Shown here: in pieces, positions 28,301 through 38,621 of the stretch | Numbering within the stretch: the first letter of the stretch is position 1 | Layout: each line of letters opens with the position of its first letter | Source of the DNA: an uncultured Bacteroidota bacterium | GTDB lineage: Bacteria > Bacteroidota > Bacteroidia > Flavobacteriales > BACL11 | Assembly (NCBI GenBank): GCA_902533655.1 | Contig: CACAMX010000004.1 | Span: 1-49,513 of the forward strand | Direction of reading: 5' to 3' | Length of the DNA: 49,513 nt | Program-made: the position numbers and the translations under genes | The notes under the pieces: model-generated | The model's database searches: none | Told to the model about the DNA's origin: nothing | Seen by the model: only the letters and a program-made list of their open reading frames with translations

Positions 28301-30415
28301 ATGGCAGCTTTAGAAAACATTAGAAAAAGATCTGTCCTTTTACTTTCTGTAATTGGTTTTGCGATGGTTGCATTCATTCTTGGAGATTTTATGCAGTCAC
28401 AAAGGTCAGGTAGTCCAAACTCAAACAGTGTGGGAGAAGTATTAGGTGAAAAAATTAAAATTCAAGAATTTCAAAAAAAGGTTGAAGAGGGTATAGAGAA
28501 TTTTAAACTACAAAATCCCAACTCCTCAGTTGATCAACAAACTACAGTTCAAATTAGGACTCAAATTTGGGATCAATACATCAAAGAACTAATTTTAAAT
28601 AGTGAGTTTTCAAACCTTGGTATAAATGTTACTGATGATGAGTTTTTTGAGCTTTTACAAGGTACGAATGTTCATCCTGAGATTTCTAAGGTACCTGCAT
28701 TCCAAGATCCCTCCAGTGGAGTGTTCGACAGGTCAAGAATTGTTAGCTATTTAAAGAATATTGACAACGATCCTACTGGAGAAGCAAAAATCAGGTGGAT
28801 ATCATTTCAAAAATATCTATTAAAACAAATAAAGGAGAGTAAATATAATGATTTGCTTCAAAATTCTATGTATGTGACAAACTTTGAAGCTATTGAACGA
28901 CATTCAGAAAAGACCCAAGATGTAAGTTTTAATTGTATAAAGGTACCATTTTCGCACATAAATGATAGTTTAGTTTCAATCAGTAAAAAAGAAATTAGCG
29001 ATTATTATAAAGAAAATATTGCAGATTACAAACAGCAAGAATCCAGAGATGTAGACTATGTTGTGTTTAATGTAGTTTACTCAACAGAAGATGAGGCCGA
29101 GACTGAAAAGTCTATATCTAACATCGTTGAAGATTTCAAAAATTTAGATGAAAAAGATATTGATTTATTTGTTAGAAGAAATTCTGACCTTGCTAATTCA
29201 AATTTTACTTATAAAAATGAAAGTGAATTTGAGGATCCAAAGTTTAATGAACTACTTTTAAATGAAAATGATTTTATTGGTCCCTATAAAAATGCAGAAA
29301 ATAGTTTCAGAATTGCAAAGATTTTTAGCACAGAATTTAGGCCTGACTCTGTAAAAGCACAACATATCTTAATAAGTCCAAAAGAAAACTATCCAATTGA
29401 TTCTGTAAATAAAACCATTTCTAACCTTAATGAAAGAATTGAAAATGGTGAAAGCTTCAGTGATCTAGCTCAAATGTATTCAGATGATAAAGGCTCTGCG
29501 ATTAAAGGTGGAGACTTAGGTTGGTTTAAAGAAGGTGTAATGGTTAAGGAATTTAATGAAGCTTGCTTTTCAAATGATTACAATAAAATATCTAAAGTAA
29601 CTACTCAATTTGGAGTTCATCTCATAAATATATCAAACAGGAGTAAGCTCACAAAAAAACACAAAGTAGTATATATTGACAGGTTAATATTTCCCAGTTC
29701 TGAAACGTACAATAAATATTATTCTCAAGCATCGGAGTTTGCGAATGACATATTAAACAACAATATTGAGTTTGATTCACTTGTGTTAGCCTCAAACCTA
29801 GCTAAAAGAAGCGACTCCAAAGTAAAAAAAGATAAGCAAAATATTTCAGGGCTGCCAAATTCTAGAGAAATGGTCAAATGGATCAGTGGTGCAGAAAAAA
29901 ATCAAATTTCAGAAGTTTTTCAGTTTGAAAATTCTTTCGTTGTAGCAATTATCAAAGAACATTATAAAGAAGGATATGTAAGCATTGAAAATGTAGAAAA
30001 ATCAATTAAATCAATATTAAGCGATAATAAAAAATCTAAAAAAATATTATCTAGATACGATAAAATAGATAACTTAACTCAACTTTCAATTGAAACAAAA
30101 ACTGAATTTATGTCTAGTAATATTGCTAACATGACAAAACTCAATATATCTAAAATTGGATATGAACCAAAATTAGTAGGAGATATCTTTTCTAACTCTA
30201 AAGATAATTTCTCAAACAAAATATATTCTCTATCAACTAAAAAAGCTGTTTATTTTTATGAAATTAATTCAGTTTCTGATGTCTCGATCATTCAAGATTA
30301 CTCTACACACGCTAAGGAACTTAGAAATGAGGTTTCAGTAAATTCCCCAAATTCAGCTTATCAAGCTCTAAAATCGAAAGCAAAAGTTATTGATGATAGA
30401 TCATTATTTTACTAG
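28301..30415 (+). CDS. PpiD/SurA-like periplasmic peptidylprolyl isomerase
   Basis: N-terminal TM anchor; rotamase domain AQHILISPKENY...SFSDLAQMYSDDKGSAIKGGDLGWFKEG. Confidence 0.9.
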   Translation: MAALENIRKRSVLLLSVIGFAMVAFILGDFMQSQRSGSPNSNSVGEVLGEKIKIQEFQKKVEEGIENFKLQNPNSSVDQQTTVQIRTQIWDQYIKELILNSEFSNLGINVTDDEFFELLQGTNVHPEISKVPAFQDPSSGVFDRSRIVSYLKNIDNDPTGEAKIRWISFQKYLLKQIKESKYNDLLQNSMYVTNFEAIERHSEKTQDVSFNCIKVPFSHINDSLVSISKKEISDYYKENIADYKQQESRDVDYVVFNVVYSTEDEAETEKSISNIVEDFKNLDEKDIDLFVRRNSDLANSNFTYKNESEFEDPKFNELLLNENDFIGPYKNAENSFRIAKIFSTEFRPDSVKAQHILISPKENYPIDSVNKTISNLNERIENGESFSDLAQMYSDDKGSAIKGGDLGWFKEGVMVKEFNEACFSNDYNKISKVTTQFGVHLINISNRSKLTKKHKVVYIDRLIFPSSETYNKYYSQASEFANDILNNNIEFDSLVLASNLAKRSDSKVKKDKQNISGLPNSREMVKWISGAEKNQISEVFQFENSFVVAIIKEHYKEGYVSIENVEKSIKSILSDNKKSKKILSRYDKIDNLTQLSIETKTEFMSSNIANMTKLNISKIGYEPKLVGDIFSNSKDNFSNKIYSLSTKKAVYFYEINSVSDVSIIQDYSTHAKELRNEVSVNSPNSAYQALKSKAKVIDDRSLFY

Positions 30416-31678
30416 CTATCTTAATATCTGCAGTCTATAAGAATCTAAATTTAAAAAAACAAATAGAAGTATAGTAAAGCTAATTAGTGAAGAACCTCCA
30501 TAGCTAACAAAAGGAAGTGGTATTCCAACTACTGGGAAAAGTCCAATAGTCATTCCAATATTAATAAGAAAGTGAGTAAAAAGTATACATGCGACACTAT
30601 AGCCATAAACTCTAGAAAAGTTAGATCTTTGTCTCTCAGAGAGGAATAAAATCCTTAGCAACAATGATATGTATAATGATAAAAATATCATAGACCCAAA
30701 GAAACCCCATTCCTCACCAATTGTACAAAAAATAAAGTCTGTACTTTGTTCAGGTACAAAATCAAATCTCGTTTGAGTTCCTTTCAAAAATCCTTTTCCT
30801 AATAACCCACCTGATCCAATAGCAATTTTTGATTGTATAACATTATATCCAATACCGTGAGGATCTTTTTTTTGACCTAAAACAACCATTATTCTGTCTG
30901 ATTGATGTTTTGGTAAATAATTTTTTATAATGTATTTAAAAGAGTATGAGTATAATGCACAGAAAAAAAATAATATCATAATATTAATGATATTTTTCTT
31001 TTTCTTTTTTAAGAAATAAAAAATCACACAAACAATTGAAAATAAAATAATTAATAGTAAAAAAAAATCTAGAACCAAGCACAATACAGAAAGAAAAAAA
31101 ATAGAAAACCCAAAAATTAATACATTTTCAGTTAGACCCTCTCGATATAAAACAAGAATGAAACTAAGAAAAATTAGTGCTGTTCCTGTATCGTTTTGAA
31201 TTGTAATTAGTAATAATGGGATTAAAACTAAGCAGAAACATAAAACAGTTTTTAAAAAGTTAAATTTTTTTATACTAAACAAGTTAATATATCTAGCTAA
31301 TGCAAGCGAAGTAGCAAATTTTGCAAATTCTGAGGGTTGAACTCTAAAACTGCCTAAATCAAACCATGACAATGATCCATTGCTGATCTTTCCAATAAAT
31401 AAAACTAGTATTAGACTAAATATACTAAGAGCATAAATAAGAAAAGATAGTGAGTAAAAAAATTTCCAATCAATTATTGTAAAAAAAAAGGCAATTAAAA
31501 ATGAGATAGAAATGAATAAAATTTGTTTACCATGTCTTTTTGACAAATTAAAAATTTCATTTGAATCATCATTAAACTCTGATGCATAAATATTAAAAAA
31601 CCCAATCACAACTAAAGAAATATATAATATGATTGAGACATAGTCTATATTTTCAAATATATTTTTGGCTTTTCTCAT
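30416..31678 (-). CDS. rodA: Rod shape-determining SEDS protein RodA
   Basis: FRVQPSEFAKFATSLALARY, QNDTGTALIF, AIGSGGLLGKGFLKGTQTRFDFVPEQSTDFIFCTIGEEWGF; position in rod operon. Confidence 0.95.
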   Translation of the reverse strand: MRKAKNIFENIDYVSIILYISLVVIGFFNIYASEFNDDSNEIFNLSKRHGKQILFISISFLIAFFFTIIDWKFFYSLSFLIYALSIFSLILVLFIGKISNGSLSWFDLGSFRVQPSEFAKFATSLALARYINLFSIKKFNFLKTVLCFCLVLIPLLLITIQNDTGTALIFLSFILVLYREGLTENVLIFGFSIFFLSVLCLVLDFFLLLIILFSIVCVIFYFLKKKKKNIINIMILFFFCALYSYSFKYIIKNYLPKHQSDRIMVVLGQKKDPHGIGYNVIQSKIAIGSGGLLGKGFLKGTQTRFDFVPEQSTDFIFCTIGEEWGFFGSMIFLSLYISLLLRILFLSERQRSNFSRVYGYSVACILFTHFLINIGMTIGLFPVVGIPLPFVSYGGSSLISFTILLFVFLNLDSYRLQILR

Positions 31679-33438
31679 TTATTTTTCATTTCAAAAAATT
31701 TTTGAATAAAATTATTACCAATTGGTGCTGCCCACTTTGATCCCCAACCAGCATTTTCAACAAATACTGCTATAGCTATTTCTGGATTATCTTTTGGTGC
31801 AAAAGCCATGTAGATAGAGTGATCATCTCCATGTGGATTTTGTGCTGTTCCAGTTTTACCACAAATATTAAATTCTTCAATATTAGAGTTAAATGCAGTA
31901 CCATTTTTAGAATTAACCACATTGAACATACCATTAATGATATACTTGAAATATTCTTTATTTATCGAACAAAACTTTTTTTTTGTGAAATTAGAATCGA
32001 TAGTTAATTCATTTTCAACTGTTTTAATGATGTGAGGAGTATAAAAAAAACCTCTATTTGCAATTATTGCACATACATTTGCCAATTGAATTGGTGTTAT
32101 CAATAATTCTCCTTGCCCAATTGACATTGAAATAATAGTACTTGAGTTCCAATTATTTTTACCATAGTAATTATTAAAATAATCAGTTTTTGGTAGTAAC
32201 CCCTTTCTTCCTGAAAAAAAATCGTTATTCATCCAATCTCCCAATCCAAAGCTAGAAACATGAGAAAACCAATTAATATACGCTTTCTCTGAGCTTTCAA
32301 ATTTTTTAAAATAATTTTCAAAATTTTCACAAAAAAATGGATTGCATGAATATTTTATTGCATCGTTTAAATTTATTTTTGAGTTATGTTTATGGCATTT
32401 TATAAACCTATTTTTTTCAAAAAAATATTTACCATCACATTTATAATAGTTTTTTGGATTTAATGTTTTTTCTTGTAGGCAAATTAAGCTATTAATTACT
32501 TTAAAAGTTGAGCCAGGTGGATATTCTCCTAATAATGCTCTATTAAACATTGGTTTGTCTATATTATTTGTCAAGCTCTTATAGTTGAGTGATCTATTTT
32601 TGCCCGATAATCTTTCAGGGTCAAAGTTTGGTGATGATATTAAAGAAAGTATTTCACCATTATTTGGATCAATGGCAACAATTGAACCTAGCTTACCCTC
32701 AAGCAATTTATTTCCATAATTTTGAAGTTCTATATTCACAGTAGAAATAAGATTTTTCCCTCTTGTAGCTAGCGTATCAAATTCTCCATTACTAAATTTA
32801 CCTTGAGTTCTATTATATACATCAACTAGTCTGATTGACATACCTTTTTCTCCTCTAAGTTCCTTTTCATAAGAAGCTTCAATACCACTGACCCCTAATA
32901 AATCACCTTTAATGTAAAAATTGTCTTCCTTTATTTTTTTTGAGTTTACTTCTCCCATAAATCCAATAAGATGTCCCAAGTTTTTATGAGGATATACTCT
33001 TTTTGTGACTTTTCTTAAATAAAAGCCTGGAAATTGGTAAAGTTTTTCTCTAAAATTTGCCGCAGTTAAAGCATTCAGTTGTTTTTCAAAAACACTTTCT
33101 CTATATTTAGAATAACTAATTGCATTATTTAATTTTTCAATAAAATCTTGCTTTGAAATGTTGATACTTCTACAAAAAACAGTAGTGTCAATTGCTTTTA
33201 TTTCTCTTGGTATAACAATTATATCAAAAGCAGGCTCATTGGAAACAATTATGTTACTATCACGATCAAAAACTAAGCCTCGTACAGGTTGAAGAATATC
33301 ATATCTTAAAACATTATTTTTTGCCGAGAATCTATACTCTTTATTCAGAACTTGAATGTAAAATAATTTAATCAAAAATATTATTCCAACTGTAACAAAA
33401 AATAGTGCGATTACATTTTTTCTTAACGAATCTTTCAT
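31675..33438 (-). CDS. mrdA: Penicillin-binding protein 2
   Basis: GEYPPGSTFKVINSL (SxxK), YSCNPFF, CGKTGTAQNPHG (KTG). Confidence 0.95.
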   Translation of the reverse strand: MKDSLRKNVIALFFVTVGIIFLIKLFYIQVLNKEYRFSAKNNVLRYDILQPVRGLVFDRDSNIIVSNEPAFDIIVIPREIKAIDTTVFCRSINISKQDFIEKLNNAISYSKYRESVFEKQLNALTAANFREKLYQFPGFYLRKVTKRVYPHKNLGHLIGFMGEVNSKKIKEDNFYIKGDLLGVSGIEASYEKELRGEKGMSIRLVDVYNRTQGKFSNGEFDTLATRGKNLISTVNIELQNYGNKLLEGKLGSIVAIDPNNGEILSLISSPNFDPERLSGKNRSLNYKSLTNNIDKPMFNRALLGEYPPGSTFKVINSLICLQEKTLNPKNYYKCDGKYFFEKNRFIKCHKHNSKINLNDAIKYSCNPFFCENFENYFKKFESSEKAYINWFSHVSSFGLGDWMNNDFFSGRKGLLPKTDYFNNYYGKNNWNSSTIISMSIGQGELLITPIQLANVCAIIANRGFFYTPHIIKTVENELTIDSNFTKKKFCSINKEYFKYIINGMFNVVNSKNGTAFNSNIEEFNICGKTGTAQNPHGDDHSIYMAFAPKDNPEIAIAVFVENAGWGSKWAAPIGNNFIQKFFEMKNK

Positions 33439-33938
33439 TATTTTTTCGTGTAATATAATTCATTGACAAAAATTAGTGCAAGTGTAACTACTGAACTAAA
33501 AAGAGTCTTTATAACCAAATTAAAAATATTCTTAATTTCAAAATCTACGATAAAAAATAATATAAAAGAATGAATATAAATTAATATTGATGAATAAACT
33601 AAAAACTGCAATACTCCCAAGTTAGCTATACTAATATTTTCATCATTGCTTAAAGTTTTAGAATTTGATAAAATTGAAAGAATTTTTGGTCTTAAAAATG
33701 CAACCACTATACACGAAGTTGAATGAATTCCTAATTGGCCTTCGAATATATCAATTATCAATCCAGTTATGAATGATATAAGCATTAAAAAAAAAACTGA
33801 CTTTCCTTTAGGAATACATAGAATTAAGGTTAAATACAAAAATGGAATTACATAAGAGGTAAAAACAACTTCATTTAAAACAAAAACTTGAATTATAATG
33901 TAAATCAAAAATGATTTTAAGTAATTAAAATTAATCAT
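33438..33938 (-). CDS. mreD: Rod shape-determining protein MreD
   Basis: Small multi-TM protein between mreC and pbp2. Confidence 0.85.
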   Translation of the reverse strand: MINFNYLKSFLIYIIIQVFVLNEVVFTSYVIPFLYLTLILCIPKGKSVFFLMLISFITGLIIDIFEGQLGIHSTSCIVVAFLRPKILSILSNSKTLSNDENISIANLGVLQFLVYSSILIYIHSFILFFIVDFEIKNIFNLVIKTLFSSVVTLALIFVNELYYTKK

Positions 33939-34743
33939 AAAGAGATCTCTCTATTTTATTTATTTCTAATTTATTTTTTGCTTCTACAATGTATACATAG
34001 TCAACTGTATTTAGATCTTTTAAAAATCTAATTTTAATTTTTTGATAACCTGAATTATCTCTATTTTTTATTTTACTAACAACCCCAACATTTATATCTC
34101 TTGGAAAAATTGTACCATAACCTGATGTGACTATAGTATCACCAATTGAAATTTCAATATGATTCATAACATCTTTAACTTCACCTTGCATGTAATTAAA
34201 ACCGTCCCAACTTAATGAGCCTACATAATTATTTTTTTTGAACTTTATACTTACGTTTGTTTTTTTATGAAGTATGGAAATTACTAGAGAATAATTTTTA
34301 CTTACACTTTTTACAATTCCAACAATACCATCATTTATAATTACTCCTTGCCCAACCTTAATACTATCTTTACTTCCTTTATCTAATGTTAAAAAGTTAT
34401 TTCTTTTGAACACTGAATTATTTATCACCCTTGCAGATTTAAATAAATAAAAATTGTCTTCATTGGTTATTTTTCTTAAGTCTCCTGAACCAAATTTAGA
34501 TAATAGGTTTTTAATTCTTACGTTCTCTTCTGAGAGTAGTTTATTTTTTTCTTTTAGTGAGACATATTGACTTAATGAATTAAACTTTGATAATGAAACC
34601 CCTCTTAATTCATTAAATGCTTTGTTATTTAGATATCTATGATAAGAGTTGTTAGTAAATAAAAGAAAGATAGATATTGAAAAAAAGATAATAAAATATA
34701 TAAATGAATGATATATTTTAAAGAACCGAATTAGGTTGTACAT
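33931..34743 (-). CDS. mreC: Rod shape-determining protein MreC
   Basis: LTLDKGSKDSIKVGQGVIINDGIVGIVKSVSKNYSLVISILH. Confidence 0.93.
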   Translation of the reverse strand: MYNLIRFFKIYHSFIYFIIFFSISIFLLFTNNSYHRYLNNKAFNELRGVSLSKFNSLSQYVSLKEKNKLLSEENVRIKNLLSKFGSGDLRKITNEDNFYLFKSARVINNSVFKRNNFLTLDKGSKDSIKVGQGVIINDGIVGIVKSVSKNYSLVISILHKKTNVSIKFKKNNYVGSLSWDGFNYMQGEVKDVMNHIEISIGDTIVTSGYGTIFPRDINVGVVSKIKNRDNSGYQKIKIRFLKDLNTVDYVYIVEAKNKLEINKIERSLYD

Positions 34744-34745
34744 TA

Positions 34746-35768
34746 TTATCTAATAAGAAATGTATAGTTTTCGGTATTTTTTAATGCAATTCCGGTTCCT
34801 CTAGCTACCGCTCTTAATGGGTCTTCTGCAACATATACAGGTAGTTTGGTTTTTTTTGATATTCTTTTATCAAGTCCTCTCAGCATCGATCCTCCACCTG
34901 TTAAGTATAAGCCGGTATTGTAAATATCTGCAGAAAGGGCAGGAGGTGTTTGAAATAGAGCACTCATTATTGCCTCTTCAATTTGTTCAATAGAGTTGTT
35001 GAGAGCGCTAGCAATTTCCTTATAAGTTACAATAATTTCTTTTGGAATACCACTCATTAAATCTCTACCATGAACAGGGTAGTTTTGTGGAGGATCTTCA
35101 AGTTCAGTTAAGGCAGATCCAACATTTATCTTAATTTGTTCAGCCATAATATCACCTACAGCTATATTATGTCTAGTTTTCATATAATTTTTTATGTTGT
35201 CAGTAAATTCATCACCTGCAATTCTAATAGACTTGTCTGTCACAATACCTCCAAGTGATATGACTGCTATTTCAGTAGTTCCTCCACCAATATCAATGAC
35301 CATATTTCCGTTTGGTTCAAGTACATCTATTCCAATTCCAATTGCTGCGGCCATGGGTTCATGTATTAGCCAAACATCTTTTGCACCGGCGTGTTCTGCT
35401 GAATCAATAACAGCTCTTTTCTCAACCTCAGTTACACCTGAAGGAATGCAAACTACCATTTTGAGTGATGGAGAAAATAGAGATCTTTTTTTTGGGATCA
35501 TTTTTATAAAACCTCTAATCATCTGTTCTGATGATTGAAAATCAGCAATTACACCGTCTTTCAATGGTCTCATGGTTTCAATTTTTTTATGAGTTTTACC
35601 ATGCATTTGTTGTGCTCTTTTTCCAATTGCTACAACTTCACCAGTTCTAATATCTTTTGCTACTATCGAAGGTTCGTCAACAACAACTTTATCATTATGA
35701 ATAATTAAAGTGTTAGCAGTACCTAGATCGATAGCTATTTCTTCTTGCATAAAGTCAAAAATCCCCAT
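34746..35768 (-). CDS. mreB: Rod shape-determining protein MreB
   Basis: IAIDLGTANTLI, MVIDIGGGTTEIAVISLGGIV, LTGGGSMLRGLDKRI. Confidence 0.97.
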   Translation of the reverse strand: MGIFDFMQEEIAIDLGTANTLIIHNDKVVVDEPSIVAKDIRTGEVVAIGKRAQQMHGKTHKKIETMRPLKDGVIADFQSSEQMIRGFIKMIPKKRSLFSPSLKMVVCIPSGVTEVEKRAVIDSAEHAGAKDVWLIHEPMAAAIGIGIDVLEPNGNMVIDIGGGTTEIAVISLGGIVTDKSIRIAGDEFTDNIKNYMKTRHNIAVGDIMAEQIKINVGSALTELEDPPQNYPVHGRDLMSGIPKEIIVTYKEIASALNNSIEQIEEAIMSALFQTPPALSADIYNTGLYLTGGGSMLRGLDKRISKKTKLPVYVAEDPLRAVARGTGIALKNTENYTFLIR

Positions 35769-35770
35769 AT

Positions 35771-37291
35771 TTAATGTTTAAAGTGTCTTGTGCCTGACAT
35801 TACCATACTTAAATTATTTTCATTACAATAATCAATAGATAAATTATCTTTGATTGATCCACCGGGTTGTATAACCGAAGTAATACCAGCTTTTTTTGCG
35901 ATTTCTACACAATCAGGGAAAGGGAAAAATGCATCTGAAGCCATTACTCCACCACTGATATCATTTTCAAAAAACTTTGCTTTTTCAACGGCATGATTTA
36001 ATGCATCAACTCTTGATGTTTGTCCAACTCCGCTTGAAATTAGTCTTTTATTTTTTACCAATACAATTGCATTTGATTTTGAATTTTTACAAACTTTGGA
36101 TGCAAAAATTAAGTCATCAATTTCATTATCAGATGGCTTTTTAATGGTTACTATGTTCTCTTTTTTTATGGTGTCGATTTTTATATCTTTTTCTTGAGAT
36201 AATATACAACCTAAAACACTTCTATGTTCTATAGTTTCAAATTTAAACTTTTTTTGTTTTAAAATTATTCTATTTTTTTTCTCAGTTAAAATATTTAAAG
36301 CATCCTCGTCAAAGTTCGGTGCTATCAGTACCTCAAAAAAGATTTTATTAATTTCCTTTGATGTTACAAAGTCAATAGTTCTATTACATATTAATACGCC
36401 ACCAAAAGCAGAAATAGGGTCGGATTTTATTGCGTTTTCCCAACTATCAATCAAATTTTTTCTTGAGGCAATTCCGCAGGCATTATTATGTTTTAATATT
36501 GCAAATGTAGGCTCTTCAAATTCAGATATTAAATGGACAGCAGAATTAATATCAAGTAAATTATTGTATGAAATGTCTTTTCCATTAAGTTTTATAAAAG
36601 CTTCATCAAGATTACCAAATAATACCGCATTTTGGTGTGGATTTTCACCATATCTCGTTTTAAAAGTTGTATTAATATCTTGTTCTATTAAGAAGTGATT
36701 GTTCGAAAAATGTTTGTAAATAGACCTGTCATACAAAAAGGTGTTTTTGAACGCATTTGAAGCAAATTTTTTTCTTGTTTCAGTAGTATTTAAAAGTTTT
36801 GTATTTGCTAAAATTTTCGCTAATTCTTCATATTGAGATTTATTAGATATTACTAATACATCTTCATAATTTTTAGCGGCAGCACGTATTAAAGAAATAC
36901 CACCAATATCAATTTTTTCTATGATTTCTATCTCATCACTAGTTTCTTGAACTGTTTTATCAAAGGGATAAAGATCAACAATTACAAGTTCGAATGGAAA
37001 AATTTTATATTTATTTAGCTCTTCAGCGTCTAATTTATTTTTTGATCTAGATAATATTCCACCAAATATTTTTGGATGAAGAGTTTTAACTCTGCCACCA
37101 AGAATTGAGGGATAGTCTGTTATATCTTCAACTTTGGTAACTGCATAGCCTTTTTCTTTAATATAATCATAAGTTCCACCAGTCGAAAAAATATTAGAAT
37201 TATTTTTTTTCAGTGCTAAAAGTATGACTTCAAGCTTTTCTTTGTTAAAGACAGAAACCAAAACATTATTTATATTTTTACCTAATAACAT
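35771..37291 (-). CDS. purH: Bifunctional AICAR transformylase/IMP cyclohydrolase
   Basis: FSTGGTYDYIKE, GGRVKTLHPKIFGGIL, RYGENPHQNAVLF, ILKHNNACGIA, FFPFPDCVEIAKKAGITSVIQPGGSIKD. Confidence 0.97.
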   Translation of the reverse strand: MLLGKNINNVLVSVFNKEKLEVILLALKKNNSNIFSTGGTYDYIKEKGYAVTKVEDITDYPSILGGRVKTLHPKIFGGILSRSKNKLDAEELNKYKIFPFELVIVDLYPFDKTVQETSDEIEIIEKIDIGGISLIRAAAKNYEDVLVISNKSQYEELAKILANTKLLNTTETRKKFASNAFKNTFLYDRSIYKHFSNNHFLIEQDINTTFKTRYGENPHQNAVLFGNLDEAFIKLNGKDISYNNLLDINSAVHLISEFEEPTFAILKHNNACGIASRKNLIDSWENAIKSDPISAFGGVLICNRTIDFVTSKEINKIFFEVLIAPNFDEDALNILTEKKNRIILKQKKFKFETIEHRSVLGCILSQEKDIKIDTIKKENIVTIKKPSDNEIDDLIFASKVCKNSKSNAIVLVKNKRLISSGVGQTSRVDALNHAVEKAKFFENDISGGVMASDAFFPFPDCVEIAKKAGITSVIQPGGSIKDNLSIDYCNENNLSMVMSGTRHFKH

Positions 37292-37368
37292 TCTTATACA
37301 ATTTTACCCAAAAGCTAGAATAAATTATAGTTTAAAATGAATTAATATCTAATCTGTTAATAACTTTT

Positions 37369-37376
37369 TATTTTTG
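37369..37376 (+). promoter_or_regulatory. -7 promoter element TATTTTTG upstream of ABC permease
   Basis: Exact TAnnTTTG, 18 nt before ATG 37395; overlaps the listed TTG start at 37374. Confidence 0.5.
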
Positions 37377-37394
37377 TTAAATAATCTAAAATTG

Positions 37395-38621
37395 ATGAAT
37401 TATAGATTTCTAACAGAATCATTAAAATTAAGTTTTAACACCTTATTAGAAAACAGATTTCGTTCAACATTATCATTATTAGGTATTTCAATCGGCATAA
37501 TGTCAATTGTTATTATTTTTAGTGTTGTAAATTCATTAGAAAAAACATTAAATCAAAGTGTAACAACTTTAGGAGAAAATGTTATATATATACAAAAATG
37601 GCCGTGGACATCTGGAGATGAGTATGAATGGTGGAAATTTTTTAGAAATCCTAACGTAAGTTTTGAGGAGTTCAAGTTTATTGAAGAAAAATCAGCTTTA
37701 TCACAAAATGTTGCTTTTGTTTTCTCTGATGAAATAATTTTGGAAAATAATAATATAAAAATGAGAGATGTTGATGCTTTAGCTGTAACAGATCAAATTT
37801 TTAATATTTGGGATCTTAAGATTCACTCTGGAAGGTTCTTTACAAAAAATGAAGTTAATTCATCAAAAAGATTTATTGTAATCGGATACGAGATTTATAG
37901 AAACTTGTTTAATAAAGAGGAAGCAATTGAACAAACCATTTCAGTTGGAGAAAACAATATGACAATTATTGGTGTATTAGAAAAACAGGGGGAAAGTGTT
38001 ATAGGAGTTTCAAGAGATTACTCTATTTTAATTGGAAATAATTTTGCAGAAAAAATAATGAAAGTCAATGATCCAATGATTTTGTGCAAAGCTAAAACTA
38101 ATATAAAAAACTCTCAATTAAAATTAGAGTTAAAAAATTTAATGAGAAAAATAAGAAAAGTTAGACCACTTTCAAGTGATAACTTTGCCTTAAATGAAAG
38201 TAGCATAATTTCAAATGGTCTTGAAAAATTATTTGGAACAATCAATTTGGCAAGTTTGATCATTGGAAGTTTTTCTATTTTGGTTGGTGGTTTTGGTATC
38301 TCGAATATAATGTTTGTTTCTGTAAAAGAAAGAACCAAAGAAATAGGAATTCAAAAATCTCTCGGATGCAAAAATCAATTTATTTTTACACAATTTCTTT
38401 CAGAAGCAATTGTGCTTTGTATAGTCGGAGGGGTAATTGGTATTCTATTTTCATTTTTTCTAATACAATTAATTTCTTCAATAATTCCTTTTGATGTATA
38501 CATCTCATTTAAAAATATATTTATGGGGCTTGTGGTTTCTTCAGTTATTGGAATTTTTAGCGGATTTTTGCCTGCATATAATGCTTCAAAATTAGATCCA
38601 GTGGAAGCAATTAGGAGTTAA
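37395..38621 (+). CDS. MacB/FtsX-like ABC transporter permease
   Basis: SFNTLLENRFRSTLSLLGISIGIMSIVII; FGISNIMFVSVKERTKEIGIQKSLGC; LPAYNASKLDPVEAIRS; start revised to ATG 37395. Confidence 0.92.
   Translation: MNYRFLTESLKLSFNTLLENRFRSTLSLLGISIGIMSIVIIFSVVNSLEKTLNQSVTTLGENVIYIQKWPWTSGDEYEWWKFFRNPNVSFEEFKFIEEKSALSQNVAFVFSDEIILENNNIKMRDVDALAVTDQIFNIWDLKIHSGRFFTKNEVNSSKRFIVIGYEIYRNLFNKEEAIEQTISVGENNMTIIGVLEKQGESVIGVSRDYSILIGNNFAEKIMKVNDPMILCKAKTNIKNSQLKLELKNLMRKIRKVRPLSSDNFALNESSIISNGLEKLFGTINLASLIIGSFSILVGGFGISNIMFVSVKERTKEIGIQKSLGCKNQFIFTQFLSEAIVLCIVGGVIGILFSFFLIQLISSIIPFDVYISFKNIFMGLVVSSVIGIFSGFLPAYNASKLDPVEAIRS

Noticed and set aside
35194-35538. 114-aa plus-strand ORF
   Set aside because: Lies wholly antisense to the confidently identified mreB; low-complexity composition and no recognisable motif
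37374-37394. TTG start for the ABC permease
   Set aside because: Overlaps the TATTTTTG promoter element; ATG 37395 is better placed
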